DNA of 64,000 bases from Penicillus capitatus. Taxonomy: Eukaryota; Chlorophyta. The stretch covers positions 248,001 to 312,000 of the forward strand of contig OZ287710.1 of the NCBI GenBank assembly GCA_965649825.1, written 5' to 3'. The first letter of the stretch is position 1. Each line of letters starts with the position of its first letter. Below, one piece after another: positions 1-12,999 of this stretch. Below the pieces are notes generated by a model, which saw only the letters and a list, made by a program, of their open reading frames with translations, made no database searches and was not told the origin of the DNA. The translations under genes were made by a program, and so were the position numbers.

Positions 1-373
1 TGCCCGCAACGAAGAAGCGTCTGGCGGATGCCATCGCCAGTATCAAACAGGTTGTGCCAGTCAGTATCGAGAAGAATTACTGGGTGAAAGCACGGGAAGG
101 GCTCCGTCTTCAGGCAGGCACCATGCGATTTGATCTGAACACCATCGCCTCGTCTCTGGGAGACAGAGCCTCGCAAAAGGCAGCACGCAAAAAAGCAGAC
201 AACTTTTTCGTTATTGTATATAATCTTCAGTCTCACTCTTTTATAGAAGTGTGAGATTCGTGTGGGTATAGGTGGAGGAGCTGGACAATGCATTGCGCAA
301 AAAGGATCAAGAAGCAGCTGTCGAGGCCTATCAGAAGACCGTGGCTGCGTTGGATACACTCAACCTTGGATGA
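1..373 (+). CDS. psbQ: PsbQ, oxygen-evolving enhancer protein 3 (3' part)
   Basis: This is the C-terminal part of the extrinsic PsbQ subunit of photosystem II, a lumenal four-helix bundle that stabilises the water-splitting cluster. Exon 1 is in frame from base 3 to 215, a 56-nt GT-AG intron runs 216-271, and exon 2 is 272-373, ending TGA. The visible 104 residues hold the green-lineage signature: YW..AREGLRLQ, then RFDLNTIAS, a Lys/Ala-rich helix and a final helix EELDNALRKK ending LNLG. The 5' end with the transit peptide lies outside the window. The match to the green-algal form is strong by recall, and it places the organism among green algae or relatives. Confidence 0.9.
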
Positions 374-954
374 GGTTTTGACTCGTACCAGAGAGAGGAG
401 AATTTTGAAACGCCCTTATCTCTCAACCCATTACAATACGTTCCTTTGAGGTTTCTCCCATTGACGATTGTTTTGAGCCGTACTTTGTGTAAAGCGCGTC
501 TGGGTTCGTGCAACACACTACGTACCTGATGACGGCCTGACGCAGCTCCAAGACAAGAAATGGCTCAAACTGTGCGAACTGCACATGCATCCAGAGAGAA
601 CTTTATCGTCCGTCGGTCAGTCGGTGTCGACATGCAATTTGCAAGTCGTTCAAACGATGTGCCATTGGTTTCGGCAGATGAGCCTCTGCAGCAAGTTCAC
701 ACAAAGTCTCGCGATCGACAGAAGCCATCATCATCGCCACAGACATACGGATTACCATCCTCCTAGAGTCGATCTCCGTGCGATTGACTGTCCATTACTC
801 AAAAAAAAAAAAAAAAGAAAACACAAACTCTGAAGCATAGCACTTCGTTTTCTTGGAGGCCTTACATCTTTTACAGTTGTTGGTTGGCGTGGGAGAATAG
901 CAATGATGAGCGAACGGAGTGGTGGTTGCATGCAGTGCGTCGTATTGATGGACG
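374..954. other. unassigned stretch between psbQ and the Maf gene
   Basis: I see no convincing gene here. A plus ORF at 585-833 begins MHPE and carries two or three Cys before a Lys-rich tail. It loosely recalls CMC-type mitochondrial proteins but lacks their conserved K-FFG-C segment. The minus strand has short open stretches of similar quality. A run of 16 A lies at 801-816. The stretch probably holds the psbQ 3' UTR and the Maf promoter, perhaps with a small undetected gene. Confidence 0.4.
801..816. repeat. A16 homopolymer
   Basis: Sixteen consecutive A residues on the plus strand, just upstream of the Maf gene. It is the longest homopolymer I noticed in the window. A Pol III terminator on the minus strand was considered, but no RNA gene is recognisable upstream of it on that strand. 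Confidence 0.9.
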
Positions 955-1584
955 ATGATTGTGAAGCACCTCGATCACTTGACTCAGCGACGCATCGTTC
1001 TGGCCTCTCAGTCGCCTCGACGCGAACAGCTTTTATCTCTGATCGGCTTAAAGGCGCGAAAATACCCGTCGCGTTTTGAAGAGACGTTGCAGCCAAGGGA
1101 CTTTCCATCGCCTGCGCACTATGCCATCGAGACTGCAAAGCACAAGGCGATCGACGTCGCGGCCTCGCTTCCTGATCTGTATGATCTGATCATTGCCGCA
1201 GACACGGTCGTCGAAATCGAGGGCGACGTGCTGGAGAAGCCCCAAGACAATGCGGATGCTCTGCGGATGCTCATGCGTCTATCGGGCCGTCAGCATCGCG
1301 TCTACACCGGTGTCGTGCTCATGTTGCCTTCTTCGATCGAGCAGCCCGATCTCGAAACATTTTCTGCCGAAACGCAAGTCTGGTTTGACGATTTCGATCG
1401 CGAAGAGGCATTGGCATACATCCAAACAGGAGAGCCAATGGACAAGGCAGCGAGTTACGGGATTCAAGGCTACGGCAGTTTGCTGGTGAAAAAAATCGAT
1501 GGATGTTACTTCAATGTCATGGGTCTACCCCTACACTCCTTGGCACAACATCTCAAGAAACTCATCGAAGCGCAGCGGCTTTAA
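955..1584 (+). CDS. Maf/HAM1-like nucleotide pyrophosphatase
   Basis: Single-exon 209-residue member of the Maf family, which hydrolyses non-canonical or modified nucleoside triphosphates (dTTP/UTP/m5U type) to monophosphates for pool cleaning. The family start motif LASQSPRR is at about residues 17-24, the catalytic AADTVV is near residues 82-87, and a conserved Y.TGV motif and KA.SYGIQG.G segment follow. Length is typical. The stop overlaps the stop of the convergent PrimPol gene by 4 bp. No transit peptide is obvious, so a cytosolic enzyme is inferred. Confidence 0.9.
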   Translation: MIVKHLDHLTQRRIVLASQSPRREQLLSLIGLKARKYPSRFEETLQPRDFPSPAHYAIETAKHKAIDVAASLPDLYDLIIAADTVVEIEGDVLEKPQDNADALRMLMRLSGRQHRVYTGVVLMLPSSIEQPDLETFSAETQVWFDDFDREEALAYIQTGEPMDKAASYGIQGYGSLLVKKIDGCYFNVMGLPLHSLAQHLKKLIEAQRL

Positions 1585-3292
1585 GGATGAGACATGTGTT
1601 GGCGGAGAAGGGGAAGGAGGTGTGGGGGGAAACTGTCCCAAGTGGCCCGACGGTTATCACATTCGGGATCGTAACATCGTTGCTGATACTTTAGATACTG
1701 AAGATCGACTAAGTAGTACACATGGTTGCTTTTGTGTGCACGTCCAATGCGAAGGCAGTAGTGTGATCCAGGTCCAACAACGTTGTACGAGACCATGCCG
1801 TCGTACCCCAGAAGCAGAACCTTCGTCACCTGTCACATCACAGAATGCTCCCGTGTCTTGAAGGAATTTGGGAAGTGCGTCACAGTGGCAGGTAATTGAG
1901 AGATGTGATGGATGAGGTTTTCGAGGACCGGAATGCAGGAGATGGCACGTTGTTCATAGTAACAGGGTCCGTGATCGACTTGAGACTTCTGCTGAAGCTC
2001 CACCGATCGTCCCAAAAACGGCACTGCCTTGTTGGCAGTACGAAGAACGGAACATGAGCTGCCTCGCTGCCAAGAAAACAAACCCGTTGCGATCACCACT
2101 GTGTCAGCTAGAAGCTACTCGGAAGCTGTCCATATCGTCTGTCACGTCAAGCAGATGTGTGCCCGGAATCACGTTGCCGATCAGGGAAAGATACAGAAGC
2201 CGTTGCGTGTGCCTCTTCCCCGAGGCTGTGTACTTTGCCAGCGAGAATCGCCGAGTCGGTTTCAACGGATTCTTCTTTCCATGCTTCGAACACCACAGCA
2301 TACGGAACGATCGATTCCTACAACCCATTCTCACACATTCACCACACACCTCTCACACATCCATCACACTTTGTATAGACCCCTTCATCGATAAAGCACC
2401 CCGTTCCAGACGCTTTCTGCACCGTGAATGTCGACGGCGGCACCCGGGAAAGAATCTCCTCTGTGATCCTCTTGATCTGAGTATTGCTCCGGAAAGCGTG
2501 GTCCTTAAGACGGACGATGAGATGTCTGGAGAGTTTGGTCTCCGTCGAGGCATCCATTTCCATCACGAAGGCATTCCTCAACGATAGGTTCCATCGTCGT
2601 TGCAACACCTTGTCCAATTCGTTCAAGAGTGTCTCCACCATGGCATTGCCATCCAGATGCTGATTGAATTCTCTTTGGTATTCAAGATCGAAGTACAAGT
2701 GGCAAGGGAGATCCTCTTCGAGGATTTCGTAGTAATGTACATCGCGAAGCTGCCGCGAAGCCATACGTTTCCACAAGGACATATAATCCGTCGCAAAAAA
2801 TGTCCAGATCGAACGCGTTCCATCTGCGCTCCGTTTCTCTTCGCTAAAGACACGGATCGGCCTCAGAACGGCCTCGTCATTGCCTTCAGCACCAAACGCT
2901 GTGTCTCTCGGTCGCCTCGGTGTGACATAGACGACGTCTCGCAGGGCGTCGGTCATTTCGCTTAAGTACTGGCCTTTGATATCTTCGCCGGCAGGCGGCG
3001 CCGACACAAGACGTCGCTCGATCGTCTTGGATCCAGAGCACTCGCGTGTCGCCCGTGTATTGTGTTTTCTCGTTTCCTGTATTGCAGGAAGCAGTCGATC
3101 AAACCGTTCGAATCGTCCTCGGATGCTCTCCATCCAGGGCCACGTCTCTTTCCACACCGGATAGTCGATACCCAACGTCGCGTCCTCTTCATCCAAACGC
3201 AGACGCAACGTGTTTTCTTGACCCGATACAGGGCGGTGCATTTCTTTGAAGACGCAGAGCGTGATAAGGGCAAGAACACGTGAACGGACCAA
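1581..3292 (-). CDS. PRIMPOL: PrimPol, archaeo-eukaryotic primase-polymerase
   Basis: Four exons (3292-2370, 2317-2119, 2066-1884, 1829-1581; introns of 52, 52 and 54 nt) encode about 517 residues. The protein is a translesion and repriming DNA primase-polymerase of the AEP superfamily. The sequence shows HLYFDLEY (catalytic D-x-E), SRHLIV (the S-x-H motif) and FIDEGVYTK, followed after a splice by NRSFRM. The last exon has the C-terminal UL52-like zinc-binding region: YC..IGRAHKSNH, then RCYDPEC. A second possible start lies at 3241. It is divergent from the ASH2-like gene with only about 50 bp between starts. Nuclear and possibly organellar roles are known for the family. Confidence 0.9.
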
Positions 3293-3340
3293 GTTCTCAG
3301 TCAGACACGTCGAGCCGTTAGACGAAGTACTGCCAGCACG

Positions 3341-4584
3341 ATGGGCATCATTATCGCCGCGATGGCGTCGTCTCTCGATCGAGCTGCATCACCGAACAGA
3401 AATGAAGCTCCGCTGGCCGAACACGTCTCGTCAAAGCGCGAAGGGATTTTCGCCGAAGAAGCCGATGTTCTGCACAAAAGGCAGAGACAGGAGGAGCCGT
3501 TGACGACAGCGCAGACCGAAGTGCAGTTACCACCAGTCGCTGTGAATGGCGGGGTGGATGTTTCTTTGCCTGACCTTGGCTCCCCACCCTTACCTTTGGC
3601 CGTCACGATGTCTAGACTCGACAAGGCATCGACCATTCATCTCGCAGAATGCCTCATGAAAGTCACATCCACCAAAGGATACCGAACCGTGTGGCCATCT
3701 AGAGAGATGAGACCATCGCTGATGAATGCACTTAGGCAAGGGCAACGCATGGCGTGACGGAAGGAACGTGGTACTTTGAAGTGACGGTTGAATACTTGGG
3801 CGAAACTGGACATTGTCGAGTGGGATGGGCAACCAAACAGGCACATCTCCACGCACCGGTTGGCATCGCAGGGTCATCCATACCAGCCACCACAACCTGT
3901 TTGTGTAGGTCGGCTTCGATCGACACGGCTACAGTTACAGAGACATTGAAGGTACAAAGGTATGTTTCACTACAGAATACTGTTGTCTGCCTCATACTGA
4001 AGTGGAGCGACCCTTTGGCAGCAACACAAGGCGGAGAGGCAGACATATGGATCACCTTTTGCGGCTGTCTGCTTTGTATACTGGTAGTGTCTGGCTTGAG
4101 TGATCAGTTCTTAGGGTGATGTGATTGGCTGTTTGATCCATTTGCCGTCCAAGTCCAGTTCTGCTGTTGAGGATGGGCAACTCGTCCCGGCGACACAGGG
4201 AGATCAGCTGTTGCCGCATAGCTTCGTTGGTTTCTTCAAGAATGGCCAGTATCAAGGCATAGCTTTCGAGTCTGTGAAGCTTCTCACACTTTTGGGCCGT
4301 TTATTCATGTGTGACCGTTTGTAGGGAGATCCTTGAAGGGACGTACTATCCAGCCGTGTCCATGTTCACACGACCGGAGCAAAATCGCGGCGTCACTCTT
4401 TCTCTCAATTTTGGTTCGGAAAATTCACAATCCATCAATTTCATACGAACAGCATGTCATGTCATCAGGTCCAGAGTTTCTCTACATTCCATCTGGCGAT
4501 TCGATGGAACTCGCAGCAGATCCATGCCCGTTAAGCGAGATGGTATTGTTCAACAAAAAGGAGACACTTTCTTCGGGCCCATGA
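3341..4584 (+). CDS. ASH2: ASH2-like SPRY-domain subunit of COMPASS
   Basis: Seven exons (3341-3688, 3736-3858, 3909-3959, 4022-4066, 4115-4273, 4329-4413, 4469-4584) give about 308 residues. The SPRY domain of ASH2/ASH2L is clear: [62 protein letters not shown] and a final LNFG spanning an intron. ASH2 partners RbBP5 and SET1/MLL-type methyltransferases for H3K4 methylation. The N-terminus is short and disordered and lacks the winged-helix/PHD part of animal ASH2L. The 3' end may instead splice once more after 4541; I chose the simpler stop at 4584. Confidence 0.85.
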
Positions 4585-4980
4585 TTGTATCACATGTGTA
4601 TCATTGTCGCTTCGTAAACATATCATTGTTGCTTTCACAGTCAAGCGGAAGACGGTAACGGCGTCTTCCGTGAAGACACACAGTTTGACAGATGACGCAC
4701 ATTGAAGAGAAACGGACACACGCATTGAATGGGGCGATGCACATAGGTTCTTTGTTGTGCAAATCTTTGCTCAAAGATGCAAAAGACAGGAGAAAAGGGA
4801 AAACAAGAAGAAAAACAGAATGGATATGCTGGGTTGAAGCTCAGCAATTATCCGAACAAGGCACACCCTCACCGTAAAATAAGAAGAATCAGTAAAGTCC
4901 CAAAAAATCGAAGGCTAACTACACGTCGTACGTACGCATCGAGTACAATATAATGATACGTCAAAAAACAGCGTCACTTT
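4585..4980. other. convergent 3' intergenic region
   Basis: This region lies between the 3' ends of the ASH2-like gene and phototropin. It holds only short ORFs and no recognisable RNA or protein feature; it presumably contains both 3' UTRs and polyadenylation signals. Confidence 0.6.
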
Positions 4981-7374
<2,394 letters not shown>

Positions 7375-7533
7375 CTAGGCGATGGGATTAACCTGTGTCT
7401 GCGAAGGGTCCATTTTCGCGTTCGCTGACGCTGAGTCGCCGTCAAAAGCAGAGTTACAAAACAAAGAACTTCGGCTACGAATGTCCGCGGCTGCGTCGCG
7501 AACAGAGTCATGATGAGAAATTCGTACGTCACA

Positions 7534-8220
7534 TCACGTCATCGTTTCGCTGGTCACCCTCGAAGCATGGTGACCACGCTTTCGAGCGCAAGCTTGAGAC
7601 TGAATTCGTACGAGGCTGCTAGATTCATGACGCTCTCCTGACCGTCTGGCAAGAAGGAGACCGTTTCTGCAGACAATCGCAAAGTTGACGACGTCAATCG
7701 CACGGATCACGATACCGCTGGGTGTCATGCGCTTCTTGCTGACGATCGGCATCGACGGCGTCAGTGTCTGAGAAGGGATACGAATGATGTCTTGAGCAAA
7801 CAGCATGTCTGCAGCGGGATGTGCCGTGAAGGCGATCACAGGCGTTCCCAGTCGTTTGGCTTCTAATGCCAGTGCACTGATCTGCGAAAAGAGTGAGACC
7901 GCGACAGGTGTGATGCAGAGCATGCGAAAAATCGATACCGTGCTGTAGAAACTGGGTCCTGCGGAGACGAGGAAGACGTCGTCCTCTGCGATCTGTGGCA
8001 TCGACACATCCGTCAGACAGAATGCATCCATGCCCAGTTCATTGAGACTGTGCGCAAAGGCTTGCAATGCGAGGCCTTCGACGCCGACGCCATGACAGAT
8101 GACACAGCGTGCATTGCGCAGCGTTCGGCACAACGACTGCATCTCCCGGCTGTCGATGCCTGTCATCACCGACGAAATCTCGGCAACGACAGAATCCACA
8201 ATCTCGCCAAAATGCTGCAT
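7534..8220 (-). CDS. SIS-domain sugar-phosphate isomerase-like protein
   Basis: From ATG at 8220, two exons (8220-7939 and 7881-7534, intron 57 nt with TCTCAC and polypyrimidine tract) encode 209 residues, the usual size of a single SIS domain. The fold resembles 6-phospho-3-hexuloisomerase/KpsF proteins: ICHGVGVEG in the phosphate-binding turn, then an acidic MPQI segment, SAGPSF, and LALEAKRLGTPVIAFT followed by a hydrophobic strand. The substrate cannot be told from sequence. The frame upstream stays open into the homeodomain-like gene, and a splice-acceptor-like tract ends two codon positions before this ATG, so it may be the 3' part of a fused gene. Confidence 0.65.
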   Translation of the reverse strand: MQHFGEIVDSVVAEISSVMTGIDSREMQSLCRTLRNARCVICHGVGVEGLALQAFAHSLNELGMDAFCLTDVSMPQIAEDDVFLVSAGPSFYSTVSIFRMLCITPVAVSLFSQISALALEAKRLGTPVIAFTAHPAADMLFAQDIIRIPSQTLTPSMPIVSKKRMTPSGIVIRAIDVVNFAIVCRNGLLLARRSGERHESSSLVRIQSQACARKRGHHASRVTSETMT

Positions 8221-9150
8221 CTCCTGTCGAGAAAGAGTGAGAAAAAGAGTGAGTTCAACAGAAAGCGACTTCTTCCAATCGCCCTTCTCTCGGTCGTTTG
8301 TCAATCGGCGGGTTTTTATCTGGAGGATGTTTGGTGCGTGTGCTTCCCCCCTGCAGCAGAGTCCTGTATGAGGAACACAACCCGCAGGTCTGTGTGCATC
8401 GACTTTGTTGATGCCCCCTGTCTTCGTTGAGCGATTTCTCAGCCATGCAGAAAGCTGATCGCTGGTAACATCTCCGTTGTGTTGTAAAGCAGTCAAGAGT
8501 TTTCGACGAGGGATCGGATTGCCTGAACACCATGCACGCATCGTTCCACGCGATCGACGGCGGAAGGAGAAGGCACTTGAGTTCAGGTAGTCATCGAGGA
8601 CGCGTAATTGGTCATTGTTTGGCTTCCATTTCGTTCTCTTTGGAGTCCCCCTTCTGCTTCTCGATAGCTCCGGCAAGACATCCACCATTTCATCGTCTTC
8701 AGGCAAAACCCACTTGGGTGTTTTTAACTGCTCCAGTGTCGAGGATGATCGTTCCGGCAAAATCTCGTCAATCAGTGCATTCACGTCTCTTGCTATTTTA
8801 TTCGACTGTCCATCGGAGATCCCATCTTAACAGATCGAATGCAGATTGGGAGGATGGCTTACAGGTATATCCACGGGATCCGTTGGTCCGATATTTTTGA
8901 CAAGGCCGTGGCAAAAGGTCGTTTCTTGATGAAGCTTTTCTTCTGGTGATGGGCTTTGTTGTATCGCCGAGACCTTTGACAATGCTCCCGGAAGATGCTC
9001 TGTTGGTATTTGGGCCAATGGATGGACGGTAGGATTCCTTCCCGTTCTGTTCACGTTCCTATGAAAATCATCCAGGTACAGCAATTCCTGCATGCCGCCC
9101 TCCACAACGTTATCAAAACCGATCATGTCTGACAAATGCGTTTGTATCAT
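8221..9150 (-). CDS. Homeodomain-like (WOX-like) protein
   Basis: Exons 9150-8863 and 8805-8577 and a third exon from 8522 (introns 57 and 54 nt) give an acidic, low-complexity N-terminus followed by a homeodomain-like segment: KWKPNNDQLRVLDDYLNS, NPIPRRKLL, then DQLSAWLRNRS as recognition helix. The W48, N51 and R52 equivalents are kept, Phe49 is Leu and Arg53 is Ser, so DNA binding may be altered. The leading Trp and the spacing recall plant WOX homeodomains, but the family placement is tentative. No stop is found before the SIS domain in the same frame, so the 3' limit given is arbitrary. A summed fused model would be 482 residues. Confidence 0.5.
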
Positions 9151-9496
9151 CTACACGACCGACCACACACAAAGGAGATCAGCCACCTCCACTTTTGCCA
9201 ACCGTGCGTACTTCGGAATAGAGCTGCTGGGCACTTGGCCCGTTGGTGTCCGTAAGGACGTTACTATTCGGTAAGTCACGGTCTGACGGAGTTCCGCCAC
9301 AGTGTTGCATACTGGCGCGATATCAGAAAGAATGAAATGTCATAAGGCGCAGCAACAAACGCGCGAATGCTCTTGTTCGATACTCAGCCACTAGACAACG
9401 CCAAACTCCATAAGGGCGTCGGGATGGGGAGAATATGCCGGATGCGTTGACCCAACTAAAATCGGCCACCGTCGTTAGGTTCGGTAAACGGCGGCA
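9151..9496. other. intergenic, nothing recognised
   Basis: Contains the presumed promoter of the homeodomain-like gene and the 3' flank of the next minus gene. A 60-codon plus ORF (9092-9274) overlaps it but has no recognisable similarity. Confidence 0.5.
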
Positions 9497-10009
9497 CTAG
9501 GTCAGGACGCCGAACAGTTTTTCCCTTGGTTGAACCGTTCGCATCTTGAGCATTGCCGTGGCCGTCACCGCGGAGAGAGCAACGGAAGAGTGGCGATAAA
9601 CGCCATCGAGACAGGGCATCAAAACGTTCGCGTTCGCTGCGAGGCCTACCTGAAGCAACGCGTGTGATCCACGACTTGGCTTGAGAGGAAAACGTGTTGG
9701 AAACACAAAATTCCGCGCGGAAACAGATAGCGACCATTGTGTTGGTCATGGATACCATCACCGCAACCGTCGAGCCATGGAAGCCGATAGCCGCCATATA
9801 CTCCATCTTTCCTTTCACCGATACATCGACAGTGCTCGCGGTCGTGCCGTATTTGCCAATCTATGCCTGGCCGCCGCCAACTCGACATGCGGTGCAACAT
9901 CAGCGACAAGGACTGAGGACCATTGTTTACGAAAGGACGTTTCATTAGGGGACACGTCGATCGATCCGTCTCGATTTTCGCTCGTTCGATTCTCTTGTTG
10001 CGCAGACAT
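9497..10009 (-). CDS. hypothetical small protein
   Basis: A three-exon model (10009-9914, 9860-9756, 9649-9497; introns 53 and 106 nt) gives 117 residues: a Ser/Asn-rich hydrophilic N-terminus, then IGKYGTTASTVDVSV, a hydrophobic stretch near residues 50-80, and a basic C-terminus ending FGVLT. I recognise no family. The start ATG overlaps the ATG of the divergent TM9SF gene (CATG at 10007-10010), so one of the two starts may be wrong. The long second intron is the weakest part of the model. Confidence 0.35.
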
Positions 10010-12177
10010 GTGGTGGCACATAGCTCTTCGGCGCAATTGTTTGGCATGGCTGTTGCTATTGGCGACGACCGTCGAGTACGGAAACGCCTTCTATCTCCCC
10101 GGCGTCACGCCTCGTGATTTCCAGAAGGTACTTGAGAATAACATCTCCTCGACTCTTGAACTGCATATCTTGGTTGATGGTGTCAGGGAGAGAGCATGAC
10201 CGTCCGCGTCAATAAACTGATGTCAACGAAGACACAGTTGCCTTATGAATACTATTCACTTCCTTACTGCCAACCACAAGACATGAAATCTTTCTCTTCG
10301 AATCTCGGTCAGAAACTCAGAGGCGATCTCATCGAAAACTCACCATACACGGTGAGACCACAGTATGACGGTTCGTGCGTTGTTGATGTCGCTGTTGTGT
10401 GACGCATAGTTTAAGATGCGCACGAATGAGCAATGCAGATATCTCTGCCGAATCGAGCATCTGGCCGAAGACGATGTCAAGCTCTTCCACTCACGCATCG
10501 ATGATGACTACCGAGCCACGATGCAAGCATCCCTCCCTATCCCATGACCATCGCTAAAGGTCCTGATGATTGTGACAGGATTTTGGACAATTTGCCTTTG
10601 GCTACGGCCCTTGCACATCGAGACAATGGCAATCAGATGAAGCTCTATGCTCGGGGTTTCTTGATCGGAGGCAAAGAAGGAGAAGGAGACAATGCTGTTT
10701 ACTACCTGAACAACCATCTGCAGTTTAAAGTGCTCTACAACGTCGATGCCAAATCGGATCAAGCACGTATCGTGGGATTCGAAGTGCAACCATTCAGTGT
10801 GGAGCACATCTATGAGGGTTCCTTCCAAGATCTTGGAAACAGCACCAAACTGAAGACCTGCAATCCCGATAAAGATATCTATGTCTCGGCGTCGTCTTCT
10901 GCGGGACGTCAGCGCATTGAACCTGGTGCCGAAGTCGTTTTCACCTATGGCGTGACGTTTGAGAACAGCAGCATTCCGTGGTCATCCAGATGGGATGCCT
11001 ATCTAATGATGGTGGATGATCAGGTGCATTGGTTCTCCATCGTCAACTCCGTTATGATCGTCCTGTTTCTCTCCGGCATGGTCGCCATGATTATGTTAAG
11101 AACCTTGCATCGAGACATCGCTGCGTACAACGAAATGCAGACCGCCGAAGAGGCCATTGAAGAATCTGGCTGGAAACTGGTAAGCTCGATGTCACGCCGC
11201 CATTTCTCACGATCGCTCTCCTGCCTGCCACGATATAGGTGTGTGGAGATGTTTTTCGTCCACCCACTCAACCGTCTCTGCTCTCGTCATACGTGGGCGT
11301 GGGAACGCAGATTCTGGGTATGTCTTTTGTGACCATGATCTTTGCCGTGCTCGGATTGCTCTCGCCTGCCAACAGAGGCGCTCTGATGACAGCCATGCTG
11401 GTGCTCTTCGTCTTCATGGGATACTTTGCTGGCTACTACTCTGCTCGCATCTACCGATGTCTCAAAGGAACGGAGTGGAAGAAGACAACCGCCACGACAG
11501 CCTTTCTCTTTCCGGGAACCATTTTCGGCATTTTCTTCACTCTCGATATCTTTCTCTGGTATGAGCAGTCCACAGGTGCCGTGCCCTTTGGCACGCTCTT
11601 CTCTCTGTGTTTTCTGTGGTTTGGCATTTCGGTGCCGCTCGTCTTCCTTGGCTCTTTTCATGGAGCCAAGGCGCCGGCGATCGATTTTCCTGTACGAACC
11701 AATAAGATTCCGAGACAGGTGCCAGAACAGCCTTGGTACATGCGACCTGTCCTTTCCTGTCTCATTGGGGGAATCCTGCCCTTTGGAGCTGTGTTCATTG
11801 AGCTGTTTTTTATTCTCTCCTCCCTTTGGCTTCACCAATTCTATTACCTCTTTGGCTTCCTCTTCCTCGTTTTCTGCATTCTGGCCGTCACATGTGCCGA
11901 GATCTCTATGGTCCTCTGCTATTTCCAGCTGTGCAGTGAAGATTACCATTGGTGGTGGCGATCTTACTTTACGTCGGGATCCTCTGCACTCTATCTCCTG
12001 CTCTACTCTGCCTACTACTATACAAAGCTGGACATTCATGGATTCGTTTCGACGTTGCTCTACTTCGGTTATATGCTGATCATTACCTATGGCTTCTTCT
12101 GCCTTACGGGGACTATCGGCTTTTTTGCCTGTTTCTGGTTCGTCCGCAAGATTTACGCGGCCGTCAAGTTTGATTAG
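10008..12177 (+). CDS. Transmembrane 9 superfamily protein (TM9SF/nonaspanin)
   Basis: Five exons (10008-10127, 10187-10351, 10410-10522, 10579-11179, 11239-12177) sum to 645 residues. A signal peptide (MWWHIALRRN, then LLLLATT) precedes the lumenal domain with FYLPGVTPRDF, LPYEYYSLPYCQP and NSPYTFKM. DNLPLAT and GFEVQPFS come next, then GDVFRPPTQPSLLS and nine membrane segments ending near the KFD tail. Nonaspanins sit in endosome/Golgi membranes and affect sorting and adhesion. Intron 3 (10523-10578) has a GC donor (GCAAGC); without removing it the conserved DNLP region is out of frame. Downstream, the APS kinase gene follows after about 80 bp on the same strand. Confidence 0.95.
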
Positions 12178-12258
12178 ACGTACGTCTGTTGTCAGTCGAT
12201 GTCGCCGACGACGTAGTGAATCGAATTGAACGGGTTCCGTCGCCGCCCATCTCTTTCT

Positions 12259-12975
12259 ATGTTGCGTCGCGTTGTGCCGAGCGCACTGTCGCTTCGAGGG
12301 CTCCTCTCCGCGATGTCCTCGACCCAACACGGGGTCCAGACAACAGCCTACGATATCGGCAGCTCGACAAATATCAAATGGCATGAAGGCGGCGTCTCGA
12401 GAACGGCCAAGGAGGAGCTCCTCAATCAGAAAGGATGCGTTCTCTGGTTTACTGGACTCAGTGGCTCAGGCAAAAGCACCGTGGCCTGTACCCTCGAACA
12501 CGCATTGCGTGAACAGGGCAAAGCGACGGTGCTGTTGGACGGCGATAATATCCGTCATGGACTGAATTCGAATTTGGGTTTCTCTCCTGAAGACAGGGAA
12601 GAGAATATTCGAAGAATTGGCGAAGTGGCAAAGCTCTTTGCAGAGAACGGCCTTTTGACACTTGTGAGCTTCATCTCTCCTTATCGTCGCGACCGAGAAC
12701 GTGTCCGAGAGCGTTGTGGAAGCAAAGATTTTATCGAAGTGTTCATGAAGATTCCGCTCGATGTCTGCGAAGAGCGCGATCCCAAAGGACTTTACAAGGC
12801 AGCACGAGCTGGTAAGATTAAGGGCTTCACTGGAATTGATGATCCGTATGAAGAGCCCGAAGCCCCGGAGCTGACATTAGAAGTAAAAGATGCGAAAGGA
12901 GACATGAATTCGCCTCAAGTCATGGCTGCCGAAATACTATCGTATCTATCTTCTCATCACTACCTCAAAAGCTAA
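12259..12975 (+). CDS. APK: Adenylylsulfate (APS) kinase, probably plastidial
   Basis: Single exon, 238 residues from MLRRVV (an in-frame ATG also lies at 12226). It phosphorylates APS with ATP to PAPS, the sulfate donor for sulfation. The P-loop [51 protein letters not shown] and [10 protein letters not shown] are all present, so the enzyme looks complete. The first 40 or so residues are basic and Ser/Ala rich, consistent with a plastid transit peptide. It ends 24 bp from the convergent esterase gene. Confidence 0.95.
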   Translation: MLRRVVPSALSLRGLLSAMSSTQHGVQTTAYDIGSSTNIKWHEGGVSRTAKEELLNQKGCVLWFTGLSGSGKSTVACTLEHALREQGKATVLLDGDNIRHGLNSNLGFSPEDREENIRRIGEVAKLFAENGLLTLVSFISPYRRDRERVRERCGSKDFIEVFMKIPLDVCEERDPKGLYKAARAGKIKGFTGIDDPYEEPEAPELTLEVKDAKGDMNSPQVMAAEILSYLSSHHYLKS

Positions 12976-12999
12976 TCATGGACAGCGATGGAGGAGGCT

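Noticed and set aside
801-816. Pol III terminator on the minus strand
   Set aside because: No tRNA, U6 or other Pol III gene is recognisable between 817 and 950 on that strand.
585-833. Possible CMC2-type twin-Cys mitochondrial protein
   Set aside because: Starts MHP and has C-x8-C-H, but the second Cys pair spacing and the conserved K-FFG-C block are missing; kept only as unassigned sequence.
11287-12384. 365-codon minus-strand frame
   Set aside because: Antisense to the membrane-spanning half of TM9SF and the APS kinase start; the Glu/Lys/Arg-rich content reflects complement of hydrophobic codons.
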